This document shows positions 17,297 to 26,311 of a stretch of 64,000 nucleotides of DNA, one piece after another. The notes below the pieces were generated by a model. The model was not told the origin of the DNA, made no database searches, and worked only from the letters and a program-made list of their open reading frames with translations. The stretch comes from Nevskiaceae bacterium (GTDB taxonomy: Bacteria; Pseudomonadota; Gammaproteobacteria; Nevskiales; Nevskiaceae). Location of the stretch: positions 88,648 through 152,647 of the forward strand of contig SCRT01000002.1 of assembly GCA_004298465.1 (NCBI GenBank). Reading direction: 5' to 3'. Positions within the stretch are counted from its first letter, which is position 1. The number at the start of each line of letters is the position of its first letter. The translations under genes and the position numbers were made by a program.

Positions 17297-17599
17297 AAGT
17301 CGGGATTAGAGACGAGGGCTTTCGAGATAGAGAGGGGAATCTGCAACACCGCAGTCGATCTCGGCGGCGAGAATTTCCCTCCTCCGGAGGGCGAGGCGGT
17401 TGTCGGCTGGGGCAGTGAACCGGGGCACTCAAAGGGCAGGATGGCGGTCAGCCCAGCTGCTCACTGCTTCCTGGATCTTTCCTCGAATCTCGAATCCCTA
17501 ATCGTTACCCAACTTAACAGGCGCGGTGGCATGGCGCTGCTAAACTTCCGCCGCGTTGCGCCGCCCGCTCCCGAGCGCCGCATTGTGCTGGAATCGCCC
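17297..17599. other. Intergenic region without a recognised gene
   Basis: Between prlC and the tolC-type gene. A short self-complementary CCTCCGGAGG (17381-17390) is present, without a U-run. An in-frame upstream extension of the tolC-type frame runs through this area, but no signal peptide or homology supports it. Presumably it holds the promoter of the outer-membrane protein gene. Confidence 0.5.
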
Positions 17600-18967
17600 A
17601 TGCCTGCCCGCCTGCTTTCCATCCTCACCGCCCTTGCCTTGCTCGCACCCGCCACCGGGCATGCGAACGATTTGCTGCGCCTCTACCAAGAGGCACTCGT
17701 GCAGGATCAGACGCTGCACGCGGCGCGCTACGCGCGCGACGCCAGCGTGGAGGCGCGCCCGCAGGCGTGGGCCGCGGTGCTGCCGCAACTCAGCGCCTCA
17801 GGCGGAATCCAGCGGCAGGAAATCAAGACTGCCAGCGGCTCGCGCATCATCAATAACCAGGTCGTGCAGGGCGGCAATTTTTCGACGAGTCGTACCTGGG
17901 CGGTGAATTTCGACGACACGATCTTCAGCTTTGCCGCGTTTCTCGACATTGCCCAATCAAACGTTCAGGTAGCGGCAGCCGAAAACACGTTCCTGGGCAA
18001 CCAGCAGGATCTCGTCATGCGTGTGGCGCAAGCTTATTTCACCGTGCTTTCCGCCCGCGACACGGTGCGCGCCGACACTGCGGCACGCGACGCGTTCAAG
18101 GCGGAAATGGACGAGGCCGAAGCCCGCTTCAAGGTCGGGCTGTCGACGATCACCGCCGTGCAGCAGGCGAAGTCGAGCTTCGATTCCGCGAACGCGACAC
18201 TGATCGGCGACCAGCAGGCACTCGACAATGCCCGCCAAGCGCTGGGGGTCATCGTCGGACGCGACGTGTCGGAAGTCCAGCCGCTGCGCCCCGAAATTCC
18301 CCTCGTCCCGCCGGCGCCTTCCATGCCGGACGACTGGGTTGCGCGGGCGCTGGACGACAATTTCGATGTCCGCAGCGCAAGGTTGCAGCGAGACATCGCC
18401 CAGCGCGAAGTCGGCATCCAGCGCGCCCAGCGCCTGCCGACGATTGATCTGCAAGGAGCCATCGGCCGATCGAGCGTGGACAACCTCCCCGACAGCGCGC
18501 GCCGTTCCTACGCCATCGGCCTGGCGGTGAACCTGCCATTGTTTCAGGGTGGCATGATCCGCTCCCGTGTGCGGCAAGCCAGTGCCACTGCGGCGCAGGA
18601 TGAAGCGCAGTTCCAACTCGCACAACGCACCACGAAGCAACAGGTGCTCGACGCCTATCGCGGCGTGCTGTCGGGCATCGCCTCGGTCACGGCCTTCAAG
18701 CAGGCGGTCGCCTCGAGCAACACAGCGCTGGAATCGACACGCGTCGGCTTTCGCGTCGGCACGCAGACGGAAATCGACGTGCTCACCGCGCAACAGAACC
18801 TGTACTCGGCGCTCAAGAGCTATTTCCTGTCGCGTTACGACTACCTGACGGCTGGGCTCACGCTCAAGCAGCGAACGGGGCACCTGACGGTGGCCGACCT
18901 CGAGCGCGTGGATGCGCTGCTTGACCCGGAGGCCGGGGAGCAACAGCAGGAGTCAGTACTGCCGTAA
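17600..18967 (+). CDS. tolC: TolC-family outer membrane channel protein
   Basis: 455 residues from ATG 17600. The start MPARLLSILTALALLAPATGHA is a Sec signal peptide, and the mature protein begins NDLLRLYQEALVQD, typical of TolC family members. Two internally repeated coiled-coil halves are visible, with FDDTIFSFA and AVNLPLFQGG as the paired beta-strand segments and GTQTEIDVLTAQQNLYSA near the end. It would form the trimeric exit duct for tripartite efflux pumps or type I secretion. No pump partner is adjacent. It lies near heptose genes, much as in pseudomonads. Confidence 0.9.
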   Translation: MPARLLSILTALALLAPATGHANDLLRLYQEALVQDQTLHAARYARDASVEARPQAWAAVLPQLSASGGIQRQEIKTASGSRIINNQVVQGGNFSTSRTWAVNFDDTIFSFAAFLDIAQSNVQVAAAENTFLGNQQDLVMRVAQAYFTVLSARDTVRADTAARDAFKAEMDEAEARFKVGLSTITAVQQAKSSFDSANATLIGDQQALDNARQALGVIVGRDVSEVQPLRPEIPLVPPAPSMPDDWVARALDDNFDVRSARLQRDIAQREVGIQRAQRLPTIDLQGAIGRSSVDNLPDSARRSYAIGLAVNLPLFQGGMIRSRVRQASATAAQDEAQFQLAQRTTKQQVLDAYRGVLSGIASVTAFKQAVASSNTALESTRVGFRVGTQTEIDVLTAQQNLYSALKSYFLSRYDYLTAGLTLKQRTGHLTVADLERVDALLDPEAGEQQQESVLP

Positions 18968-19296
18968 ACGGTGTGCGGCGAAAAAGCACGGCAGGTCCAT
19001 CGCTTCCCAATCACCGATTCCGAACCTGCAACGCCCCAATTGCCCTGTGCCCCGAAGTCGCCCGCTGGCGAGCTACATGCAACGCGCCTCCATAGGAGCG
19101 CCAGCACGCGACCAACCCAGCCGGAAAGCTGTCGTCGGCGGGCCGGCTCCTACAACGACACGACCCTTGTGGAGCGTGCGCGCACGCGACAGGGACAAAG
19201 CAGGAGGAGAAATGCAGGCAGATTCTCCGCAGCTTCTCCCAACCCCCAATTCCAATCTCGAATCCACTGCATCGCCTCCGCGATCCGGGGTTTCCT
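18968..19296. other. Intergenic region carrying REP-like elements
   Basis: No gene seen between tolC and hldE, which converge here. The stretch contains three degenerate copies of a REP-like motif in alternating orientation at 19088-19192, described separately. Confidence 0.6.
19088..19192. repeat. Cluster of three REP-like palindromic units
   Basis: Units at 19088-19113 (+), 19131-19156 (-) and 19166-19192 (+) share a TRKGAGC core, a GC-rich palindromic middle and a GCGAC end. The second reads TGTAGGAGCCGGCC on the minus strand. This resembles the REP elements of pseudomonads and xanthomonads, and alternating units are typical of BIME-type arrays. It sits between convergent genes, the usual location. 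The copies are degenerate, so the call is tentative. Confidence 0.55.
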
Positions 19297-20721
19297 TCAA
19301 CCGCCGCGGGTTTTCTCGATGGTTCCAGTCGTGGAATAGCCAGGGTAGAAGTCCAGTACTTCCACGCGCCCGCCGTGGGCTTGCACGATGTCGTGGCCGA
19401 CGACTTGCTCCGGCGTGTAGTCGCCGCCTTTCACCAGCACGTCCGGCAGTACGCGTTCGATGAGCCGTGCCGGCGTGTCCTCGGCAAACGGCACCACCCA
19501 GTCCACACTCTTGAGTGCAGCGAGCACGCGCATGCGGTCGCGTTCGATGTTGATGGGCCGGGCGTCGCCTTTCAGCCGCTTGACGGAAGCATCCGTGTTC
19601 ACCGCCACGATGAGCACGTCGCCGCGCTTGCGGGCCGCTTCCAGATAGCGCACGTGGCCGACGTGCAGCAGGTCAAAGCAACCGTTTGTCATGACGATGA
19701 CCTGGCCGTTGCGGCGCGCTTCGGCCACGCGCTCCAGGAGTTCTTCCTCGCCCAGCACACCGGTGTCGTCCTCGTGCTGACGGCGCACTGCGCGTGACAG
19801 CTCTGCCGGGCTGGCGGTTGCGGTGCCGAGCTTGCCGACGACGACGCCGGCGGCGAGGTTCGCGTAATGCGCAGCCTGGGCAAAATCCAGCCCGGTGGCC
19901 AGGCCTGCGGCGAGTACGCCGATGACGGTGTCGCCGGCACCGGTGACGTCGTAGACCTCACGCGCCTGCGTCGGCAAGTGCAGCGGCGGCTGGCCCGGCA
20001 CCAGCAGTGTCATGCCGCGTTCGGAACGGGTGACGAGCAGCGCTTCCAGCGACAGGTCGCGCATCAGGCGCGTGCCCTTGGCGACCACGGCGGCATCGTC
20101 CTGACAGGGGCCGACGACGGCTTCCAGCTCCGCCAGATTGGGCGTGATGAGCGTGGCGCCAGTGTAGGCGCGCCAGTCGGTGCCTTTGGGGTCGACAAGC
20201 AACGGGCAGGCTGCGGCACGGGCATCGGCGATCAGCGCCGCCGGATCGGCGAGCGTGCCCTTGCCGTAGTCGGACAGCACCACGGTCTGCGCATTGGCCA
20301 GCGCGCTGCGGAAACGCGCGCGCCAAACGTTGAAGTCGAAAGCGCCGACGTGGGTTGCCGGTTCCTCGAAATCGAGCCGGATAAGTTGCTGGTTACGCGA
20401 CAGCACGCGCAGCTTGGTGACGGTCGGGCGATCGGGCGTGACCTCGAAATCCGGCTCGACGTGGGCGGCGGCAACCGCCGCCCGCAGCCGCTCGGCGGAT
20501 TCATCGCGGCCGACGACGCCGAGCAGGCGCACCCGCGCGCCGAGCGCCGCGATATTGAGCGCCACGTTCGCAGCGCCGCCGGCGCGGGCATCTTCTCCGG
20601 TAATGCGCACCACCGGCACCGGGGCTTCCGGCGAGATGCGCGACGTCGGCCCCGACCAGTAGCGGTCGAGCATCACATCACCCGCGACCAGCAGGCGGCC
20701 GGCGGCGAAATCGGGAATCAT
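19297..20721 (-). CDS. hldE: Bifunctional heptose-7-phosphate kinase / heptose-1-phosphate adenylyltransferase HldE
   Basis: 474 residues, the full two-domain length. Residues 1 to about 320 are a PfkB/ribokinase-type kinase, with VAGDVMLDRYW at the start, AGGAANVA, and VTGAGDTVIGVLAAGLA as the anion hole and catalytic Asp. Residues about 345-474 are a nucleotidyltransferase with MTNGCFDLLHVGHVRYLE, carrying the HxGH site. The enzyme makes ADP-D-glycero-manno-heptose precursors for the LPS inner core. It is third in a minus-strand run after waaF and ilvE. Confidence 0.97.
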   Translation of the reverse strand: MIPDFAAGRLLVAGDVMLDRYWSGPTSRISPEAPVPVVRITGEDARAGGAANVALNIAALGARVRLLGVVGRDESAERLRAAVAAAHVEPDFEVTPDRPTVTKLRVLSRNQQLIRLDFEEPATHVGAFDFNVWRARFRSALANAQTVVLSDYGKGTLADPAALIADARAAACPLLVDPKGTDWRAYTGATLITPNLAELEAVVGPCQDDAAVVAKGTRLMRDLSLEALLVTRSERGMTLLVPGQPPLHLPTQAREVYDVTGAGDTVIGVLAAGLATGLDFAQAAHYANLAAGVVVGKLGTATASPAELSRAVRRQHEDDTGVLGEEELLERVAEARRNGQVIVMTNGCFDLLHVGHVRYLEAARKRGDVLIVAVNTDASVKRLKGDARPINIERDRMRVLAALKSVDWVVPFAEDTPARLIERVLPDVLVKGGDYTPEQVVGHDIVQAHGGRVEVLDFYPGYSTTGTIEKTRGG

Positions 20722-20751
20722 CGCGGCGTCCGGTCGGTATCGGTGTGGGCG

Positions 20752-21678
20752 TTACTTGACGGCGTACAGCCAGTCCGCATGGGCCTGCCGCTGGCCGCGC
20801 ACCTGCGCCATGAACAGTTTCTGGAGCTTTTCGGTGACCGGGCCACGTCCGCCGGCACCGATCGGGCGGCCATCGACTTCGCGAACCGGCGTGACTTCCG
20901 CCGCCGTACCGGTGAAGAAGGCTTCGTCCGCAAGGTAGAGGTCGTCACGCGTCAGGCGCCGTTCGCGCACCGTCAGCCCTTCTTCCCGCGCCAGCGTCAT
21001 GATGCTGCGCCGCGTGATGCCGTCCAGGCAGGCGTCCAGTTCCGGCGTGTGCAGCTCGCCGTCCACCACGATGAAGATGTTCTCTCCGCTGCCTTCGGCG
21101 ATATGGCCGGTGGTGTCCAGCATCACGGCCTCGTCATAGCCATCGCGCAGCGCTTCCGTCACCGCCAGCATGGACAGGAAATACGGGCCGTTCGCCTTCG
21201 CACGACACAGGCTGGAATTCACAAACGGCCGCTGGTAGGACGAAATGCACACGCGGATGCCCTTCTCGATCTTGTCCGCACCGAGGTACGCGCCCCACGG
21301 CCATGCCGCGATGATGACATGCACCTTGAGCCCGTCCGCGCGCAATCCCATGCCTTCCGCCCCGTAGTACACCATCGGGCGGATATAGCCTTCGCGCAGC
21401 TTGTTGGCGCGCAGCACTTCGCAGGTTGCGGCGTTGATCTCGTCCGGCGTGTAGGGAATCTTCATGCCGAGCGCCTTTGCGGAGTTGAACAGGCGCCGGG
21501 TGTGGTCGTGCAGGCGAAACACCGCACTGCCGGTCGGCGTAGGGTAGGCGCGGACGCCTTCGAAGCAGCCCGCGCCGTAGTGCAGGGTATAGGTCAGGAC
21601 GTGCGTTGTTGCCTCACGCCACGGCACCAGCTTGCCGTCAGACCAGATAAAGCCATCGCGATCGGCCATCGTTGCCAT
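20752..21678 (-). CDS. ilvE: Branched-chain amino acid aminotransferase IlvE
   Basis: 308 residues from ATG 21678; the sequence after it, MATMADRDGFIW, parallels the Pseudomonas IlvE start, so the longer frame to 21699 is not preferred. Fold-type IV PLP enzyme motifs are present: HYGAGCFEGVRAYPT, RPMVYYGAEGMG, EGSGENIFIV and ITRRSIMTLA. It catalyses the final transamination in Leu, Ile and Val synthesis and the first step of their breakdown. It sits between waaF and hldE, a neighbourhood also seen in pseudomonads. Confidence 0.96.
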   Translation of the reverse strand: MATMADRDGFIWSDGKLVPWREATTHVLTYTLHYGAGCFEGVRAYPTPTGSAVFRLHDHTRRLFNSAKALGMKIPYTPDEINAATCEVLRANKLREGYIRPMVYYGAEGMGLRADGLKVHVIIAAWPWGAYLGADKIEKGIRVCISSYQRPFVNSSLCRAKANGPYFLSMLAVTEALRDGYDEAVMLDTTGHIAEGSGENIFIVVDGELHTPELDACLDGITRRSIMTLAREEGLTVRERRLTRDDLYLADEAFFTGTAAEVTPVREVDGRPIGAGGRGPVTEKLQKLFMAQVRGQRQAHADWLYAVK

Positions 21679-21720
21679 TGCACAATCCTTGTCATTCATT
21701 GAAGCTGCGGAAAGCCCGGA

Positions 21721-22746
21721 TTATATGTCGGCGAGGGTCTTCAAACTCTCGCGCACCACCTCCGGCGCGATCTTGCGCAGGCAGTCCAGATGCCCCAGCG
21801 GGCATTCGCGTTCAAAGCACGGACTGCACGACAGCCGCAGATAGTGGATGGCCTTGCGCTCGGTGAGCGGCGGGGTGAAGTCCGGCGTGGAGGACCCATA
21901 GATTGCCACCACGGGCACCCCGGCCGCCGCTGATACGTGCATGAGCCCGGAGTCATTCGTGACCACGGCGCGGCAGCGCGCCACGAGATCGACGACATCG
22001 CCCAGCCCGGTGCGACCACACAAGTTGACAGCCGCGCCGCCCGAACCCTGCGTGATGGCTTCGCCCAGTACAGTTTCCTTGGGCGAGCCGAATACCCAGC
22101 TGCGTACGCCGTCGCGCCCCAGCAGGCGGGCAAGTTGCGTGAAATATTCGACAGGCCAGCGCTTGGCCGGCCCGTACTCCGCACCCGGCATCAGTGCCAC
22201 GGCCGGGCCGTCGGGCAATGCCAGCCGCACCGCAGCTGCCGCGCCATTTTCGGCGTCCGCCACCAACTGCGGTGGCAGGATGGCCGGCAGCGCGGTTTCC
22301 CCACGCGGGCCGGCCAGCGCCACGAAGCGTTCCACGGTGGTCTTGAGCCGCGCCTTGTCCAACGGCCGCAAGTCATTGAGCAAGCCCAAGCGTGCTTCGC
22401 GCGCGTAGCCGGTGCGCCGCGGAATGCCGGCGAAGAACGGCACCAGCGCCGACTTCCACGAATTCGGCAGCACGATGGCGCGGCTGTAATGACCGGCACG
22501 CAGCGAATGCCCCAGCGCCCGGCGCACGCCAAAGCCGAATTCACCGTGGCCGAGCGCCAGCTCGATGCCGCTCCGCACTTCCGGCATGCGTGCCACGATC
22601 GGCAGCGTCCAGCGCGGCGCGACGACGTCGATCACGCACGCCGCGTCGTCCACCCGCAGTCGGCGGAACAACGCCTGCGCCATCACCATGTCCCCCACCC
22701 ATGCGGGGCCGACGACGAGGATGCGTGCGTTCACGGAATCGATCAT
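21721..22746 (-). CDS. waaF: ADP-heptose--LPS heptosyltransferase II
   Basis: 341 residues from ATG 22746, near the 348 of E. coli WaaF. The glycosyltransferase-9 features are ILVVGPAWVGDMVMAQALFR at the N-terminus, PGAEYGPAKRWP in the middle, VTNDSGLMHVSAAAGVPVVAIYGSS, and the Cys-rich CSPCFERECPLGHLDC near the C-terminus. It adds the second heptose to the LPS inner core at the cytoplasmic membrane. The longer frame to 22830 has no support. Likely first gene of the waaF-ilvE-hldE run; it diverges from the AraC-type regulator. Confidence 0.95.
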   Translation of the reverse strand: MIDSVNARILVVGPAWVGDMVMAQALFRRLRVDDAACVIDVVAPRWTLPIVARMPEVRSGIELALGHGEFGFGVRRALGHSLRAGHYSRAIVLPNSWKSALVPFFAGIPRRTGYAREARLGLLNDLRPLDKARLKTTVERFVALAGPRGETALPAILPPQLVADAENGAAAAVRLALPDGPAVALMPGAEYGPAKRWPVEYFTQLARLLGRDGVRSWVFGSPKETVLGEAITQGSGGAAVNLCGRTGLGDVVDLVARCRAVVTNDSGLMHVSAAAGVPVVAIYGSSTPDFTPPLTERKAIHYLRLSCSPCFERECPLGHLDCLRKIAPEVVRESLKTLADI

Positions 22747-22834
22747 TGCGGAAGACTGGGGGTGCTGGAAAATCGAGGCAGGATATCGCAGGTGCGCCCC
22801 CGGGAGCGAGACAAGAAGCCCGCACCGCAACAGC

Positions 22835-22883
22835 GCTAGCAGCCCCGTCCCGACCCACCGCTGCCGTCTGAATATCTGCTAGC
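22835..22883. promoter_or_regulatory. Spaced inverted repeat upstream of the AraC-type gene
   Basis: GCTAGCAG (22835-22842) and CTGCTAGC (22876-22883) are perfect inverted copies 33 bp apart in the waaF/araC-type divergent region. Position suits a regulator site or a weak stem-loop. Function unproven. Confidence 0.25.
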
Positions 22884-22943
22884 CTGCGGGAAGGTTTGAT
22901 TGCAGGTCGAACCAGAGCAAGGTCGCGCTTGGAGGGCGGTTTC

Positions 22944-23984
22944 ATGATGAAGTCTGGTCTTTCAGGGTGGATGCTCGCGATGGCTCGCACGCTCGAAGAC
23001 GAGGGTATCAACTACAAAGATATCTTCAACAGCGTCGGGATGGACCCCGCCTTCCTCGGTGACAGCAGCAACCGTTATTGGCAACGCTCGATGAGCAATT
23101 TATGGGCGGCAGCCGTTGCAGCGACCCATGACCCTTATTTCGGACTGCGCATGGCGGCTCACATCCGGCCTTCCACGTTCCATGTCCTCGGCTATGCAAT
23201 GAGCTGCAGCTCGACCCTGGGGGCTGCCCTGCAGCGCTTTACCCGCTACGCAAAACTGGTTTCCGATTCCGCCACCATCTCGCTGACGAAGGAGCCGGAG
23301 GTATGGCACCTCAGCTTCAATCTGAACACCGGTGTTCCGTTGTTGCCCCAGAATATCGACGCTGTCCTCGCCGGGCTGGTCGCATTCAACCGCTGGATCA
23401 CCGGGGAAGACACGGCACCCGAGAAAGTCCAGTTCCGTCACGCACTCGTCGGCGATCGTGGCGAATATGAAAAGCTGTTCCGGTGCCCGGTAGCATTCGA
23501 TTGTGAAGAAGACTCGCTTACGTTCCACGCCTCCGACATGGATCGTCCGGTGTTATCAGCGAACGAGCCGCTTGCGGTGTTCCTGGACGACATGACCGTC
23601 CAGCACCTGGCCAATCTGTCGGGGCGCTTCTCCCGTGATGTTCGCGAGTGCCTGCTCAAGCAATTCCATTTCGGGGATACAACGAAGTCCCGGACCGCCA
23701 AACTCATGCACATGACGGAACGCACGCTGTCGCGCCGCCTACGGGACGAGGGCACGACGTTTCGCGACGTCCTTGACAAACTCCGCGAAGAACTCGCCTA
23801 TGAATACATGCGCGACTCGGACGCCACGATAGAACACATCTCCTCGCAACTGGGATTTTCGGACGCCAGCACGTTCTCGCGCGCATTCCAGCGCTGGACG
23901 GGGCGCCGCCCCAGCAATGTCCGGCGAAACCTGACGGAACACAAGGCACAGGATGAGGAGTCCGCCTCCAGCACCACGCCCTGA
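22944..23984 (+). CDS. AraC-family transcriptional regulator (OruR/ArgR-like layout)
   Basis: 346 residues from ATG 22944, preceded by GGAGGG. Residues about 20-200 form the Arabinose_bd-type ligand domain, and the C-terminal 100 residues have two helix-turn-helix motifs: TAKLMHMTERTLSRRLRDEG, and then ISSQLGFSDASTFSRAFQRW followed by GRRPSNVRR. Regulators of this build often switch catabolic operons on in response to the substrate. It converges on the E2 gene of the 2-oxo acid dehydrogenase and may control that long minus-strand operon, though its target is not shown by sequence. Confidence 0.9.
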   Translation: MMKSGLSGWMLAMARTLEDEGINYKDIFNSVGMDPAFLGDSSNRYWQRSMSNLWAAAVAATHDPYFGLRMAAHIRPSTFHVLGYAMSCSSTLGAALQRFTRYAKLVSDSATISLTKEPEVWHLSFNLNTGVPLLPQNIDAVLAGLVAFNRWITGEDTAPEKVQFRHALVGDRGEYEKLFRCPVAFDCEEDSLTFHASDMDRPVLSANEPLAVFLDDMTVQHLANLSGRFSRDVRECLLKQFHFGDTTKSRTAKLMHMTERTLSRRLRDEGTTFRDVLDKLREELAYEYMRDSDATIEHISSQLGFSDASTFSRAFQRWTGRRPSNVRRNLTEHKAQDEESASSTTP

Positions 23985-24035
23985 CGCGGAGCCCGCCTGC
24001 CCAAACATGCGTATCTTCGCGCCAATCACCCGATT

Positions 24036-25322
24036 TCAATTTGCCAGCAGCAGGCCTGGTTCCTCGATCACCCCAGCCAGTACTTCGATGAAAAGATTGG
24101 CATAGATTCCGTCGATGATGCGGTGGTCGTAGGACATGTAGATATCCAGGCAGGGCGCCGCAATAACCGCTCCATCGTGCACGACCGCCTGCGGGCGGAT
24201 GCGCGACAAGCCGATGATCGCCGCCTGCGGATGGTTGATGATCAGTCGCCCGCCGGTCGTCTCCACCCGGCCATGGCTGCCGACGTTGCTGAGCGTGATG
24301 GTGCCGCCGCGCAGATCGGCAACCTTGATCTTCCGGTTGCGGGCCGCGTCTGCCAGGCGGTCGACTTCCGCGGAAATCTCGGCAAGATTCTTGTGTTGGC
24401 AGTCACGCACTACCGGCACCACCAAGCCATCGTCCGTATGGGCGGCGAAGCCGATGTTGATGGCGGGGGGGTAAACGATCTCATTCGTCGCATCGTCGAA
24501 GCTGCAGTTGAAGTTCGGGAACTTCTGCAGCGCTGGCACCATCGCCTTCATCACCATGGCCGTGAACGAGACGCGGGCGCCGAGCCGTTCCTGCAACAGC
24601 TTGCGCAATGTCACAAACCGACCCGCTTCGCAGCGATACGAACTGGAGGCGTGTGGAATGAGCGTGACTGAGCGTGCCATCTGCGCGGCCACAGCTTTCT
24701 GCAGCGTCGTTAACGCAACGCGGGTCTGGCCGGGTTCAGGTGAGATCGGAGTCGGCGTGTGTGCTTGCCCGGCGCCAACCCCACCATCATGAGCTCCGCC
24801 CGGCCGTGCAGTTCCGTGAGCCGTTGCCAGCAGGATGTCCTGTTGCAGAATCCGCCCGCGCGGGCCAGACCCGGCCAGCTGATTCAGATCCACTCCTTTC
24901 TCGCGTGCCAAGCGGCGGGTCGCAGGTGCAGCGCGAACATCGGCGGCCGGAACCGCGGCACTTCCTTCAGGCTTTGCGTTGACGCTTTCATCAATCGAGA
25001 TTGTGGGCGCCGGTGCTGAATCTGCTTTGTCGGTCTCGACTGCGCGATGAGGACCCGCGGCCGCATGTACCTCATCTGTCTCGAAAGTCGCGATGACCGT
25101 TCCGACCTCCAGGGTTTCGCCTGGCTCTCCGGTCAGCTCCAGCACACGGCCGGTGCAGGGGGCGGTGATTTCCACAGCCACCTTGTCGGTCTCGATCGTG
25201 CACAGGGGGGCATCTTCGTCTATAACATCGCCCACCTTGACCAGCCACTCGCTAATCACACCTTCTGTCAGGCCCTCGCCAATGTCCGGCAGCTTGAATT
25301 CATAACGCATTGATTTCGCCAT
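24036..25322 (-). CDS. Dihydrolipoamide acyltransferase (E2) of a branched-chain-type 2-oxo acid dehydrogenase
   Basis: 428 residues. An N-terminal lipoyl domain carries Lys47 in ETDKVAVEIT. A linker rich in Ala/Pro leads to a peripheral subunit-binding domain (RRLAREKGVDLNQLAGSGPRGR). The C-terminal catalytic domain ends with YDHRIIDG, the His-x3-Asp-Gly active site. It transfers the acyl group from E1 to CoA. The start ATG overlaps the E1beta stop by one base, indicating translational coupling. No E3 (dihydrolipoamide dehydrogenase) gene lies in the window, so the complex must borrow one from elsewhere. Which 2-oxo acid it uses is not evident. Confidence 0.93.
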   Translation of the reverse strand: MAKSMRYEFKLPDIGEGLTEGVISEWLVKVGDVIDEDAPLCTIETDKVAVEITAPCTGRVLELTGEPGETLEVGTVIATFETDEVHAAAGPHRAVETDKADSAPAPTISIDESVNAKPEGSAAVPAADVRAAPATRRLAREKGVDLNQLAGSGPRGRILQQDILLATAHGTARPGGAHDGGVGAGQAHTPTPISPEPGQTRVALTTLQKAVAAQMARSVTLIPHASSSYRCEAGRFVTLRKLLQERLGARVSFTAMVMKAMVPALQKFPNFNCSFDDATNEIVYPPAINIGFAAHTDDGLVVPVVRDCQHKNLAEISAEVDRLADAARNRKIKVADLRGGTITLSNVGSHGRVETTGGRLIINHPQAAIIGLSRIRPQAVVHDGAVIAAPCLDIYMSYDHRIIDGIYANLFIEVLAGVIEEPGLLLAN

Positions 25323-26311
25323 CAGAATTCGAAACCAAGCACGGCTTCGAACGCAAATTTCGCCCGCTCTACACCCGGCAGGTAGAATTCTTCGGTAGAT
25401 GTGTCCGGGAACGCCACATCGAAGCCCGTCACGCGCTTCACGGGTGCCTTGAGCGAATCCAGCGCGTATTCGTTGATCAGCGCACTGAGCTCTGCTCCCG
25501 GGCCCGCCGTTCGGCGCGCTTCATGCACGATCACGCAGCGCCCGGTCTTCCGAACGGATGCCAGAATCGCCTCCACATCGAGTGGCACGAGGCTGACAAG
25601 ATCGATGATCTCGATGCTCGCGTCGCACTGGCTGGCCGCTTGCGTGGAAACGTGCACCATGTTGCCCCACGTCAGCACCGTCAGATCCGTCCCTTCCCTT
25701 ACCACGCGGCTTTTATCCAGCGGCAGAAAATAGTCGCCGGTGGGCACCGCTTCGCGGAAAGCGCGATACAGCCTGGAATGCTCCAAAAAGATCACTGGAT
25801 CGTCGCAGCGCAGCGCCGACAGCAGCAACCCCTTGGCCTGACACGGCGTACTGGGGCACACGACCCGCACACCGGGCACGTGCATGAACCACGCTTCCGT
25901 GGATTCGGAATGGAACGGCAGTGGCTTGATGCCGCCGCCAAACGCGGCACGGATCGTCACCGGCACCTTGAATGCGCCACCGGTCTTCTGGTGGATGTTC
26001 GACAGGTTGTAGATGAACTGCCCCCAAGCGTTGTACATGAAGCTGAGAAACTGGACTTCCACCACCGGGCGCTCGCCGGCGATTGCCATGCCGACAGCCA
26101 GCCCCATGATGCCGTTCTCGGTCAAGGGCATGTCGATCACCCGATCCTCCCCGAATTCATCGAACAGACCGGCGGTCACCCGGAACATGCCACCCACCCG
26201 ACCGATGTCATAGCCGACCAGCCTCACGTGGTCGTTGTTGCGCATCTCCTGACGCAGCGTGTGGTTGATGCTCGTGACGAGGTTCATTTCCTCCATGGCT
26301 GCATCGCTCAT
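25322..26311 (-). CDS. 2-oxo acid dehydrogenase E1 component beta subunit
   Basis: 329 residues from ATG 26311, overlapping the E1alpha stop by 4 bases (ATGA). Transketolase-like pyrimidine domain and C-terminal domain are recognisable: VGYDIGRVGGMFRVTAGL, MPLTENGIMGLAVGMAIAG, VCPSTPCQAKGLLLSALR and LTWGNMVH. With the alpha subunit it decarboxylates a 2-oxo acid on thiamine diphosphate and loads lipoyl-E2. The upstream extension to 26410 is an artefact of the open frame. Confidence 0.93.
   Translation of the reverse strand: MSDAAMEEMNLVTSINHTLRQEMRNNDHVRLVGYDIGRVGGMFRVTAGLFDEFGEDRVIDMPLTENGIMGLAVGMAIAGERPVVEVQFLSFMYNAWGQFIYNLSNIHQKTGGAFKVPVTIRAAFGGGIKPLPFHSESTEAWFMHVPGVRVVCPSTPCQAKGLLLSALRCDDPVIFLEHSRLYRAFREAVPTGDYFLPLDKSRVVREGTDLTVLTWGNMVHVSTQAASQCDASIEIIDLVSLVPLDVEAILASVRKTGRCVIVHEARRTAGPGAELSALINEYALDSLKAPVKRVTGFDVAFPDTSTEEFYLPGVERAKFAFEAVLGFEF

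Noticed and set aside
19867..21702. 611-codon plus-strand frame opposite hldE/ilvE
   Set aside because: Antisense to two well-supported genes and without domains.
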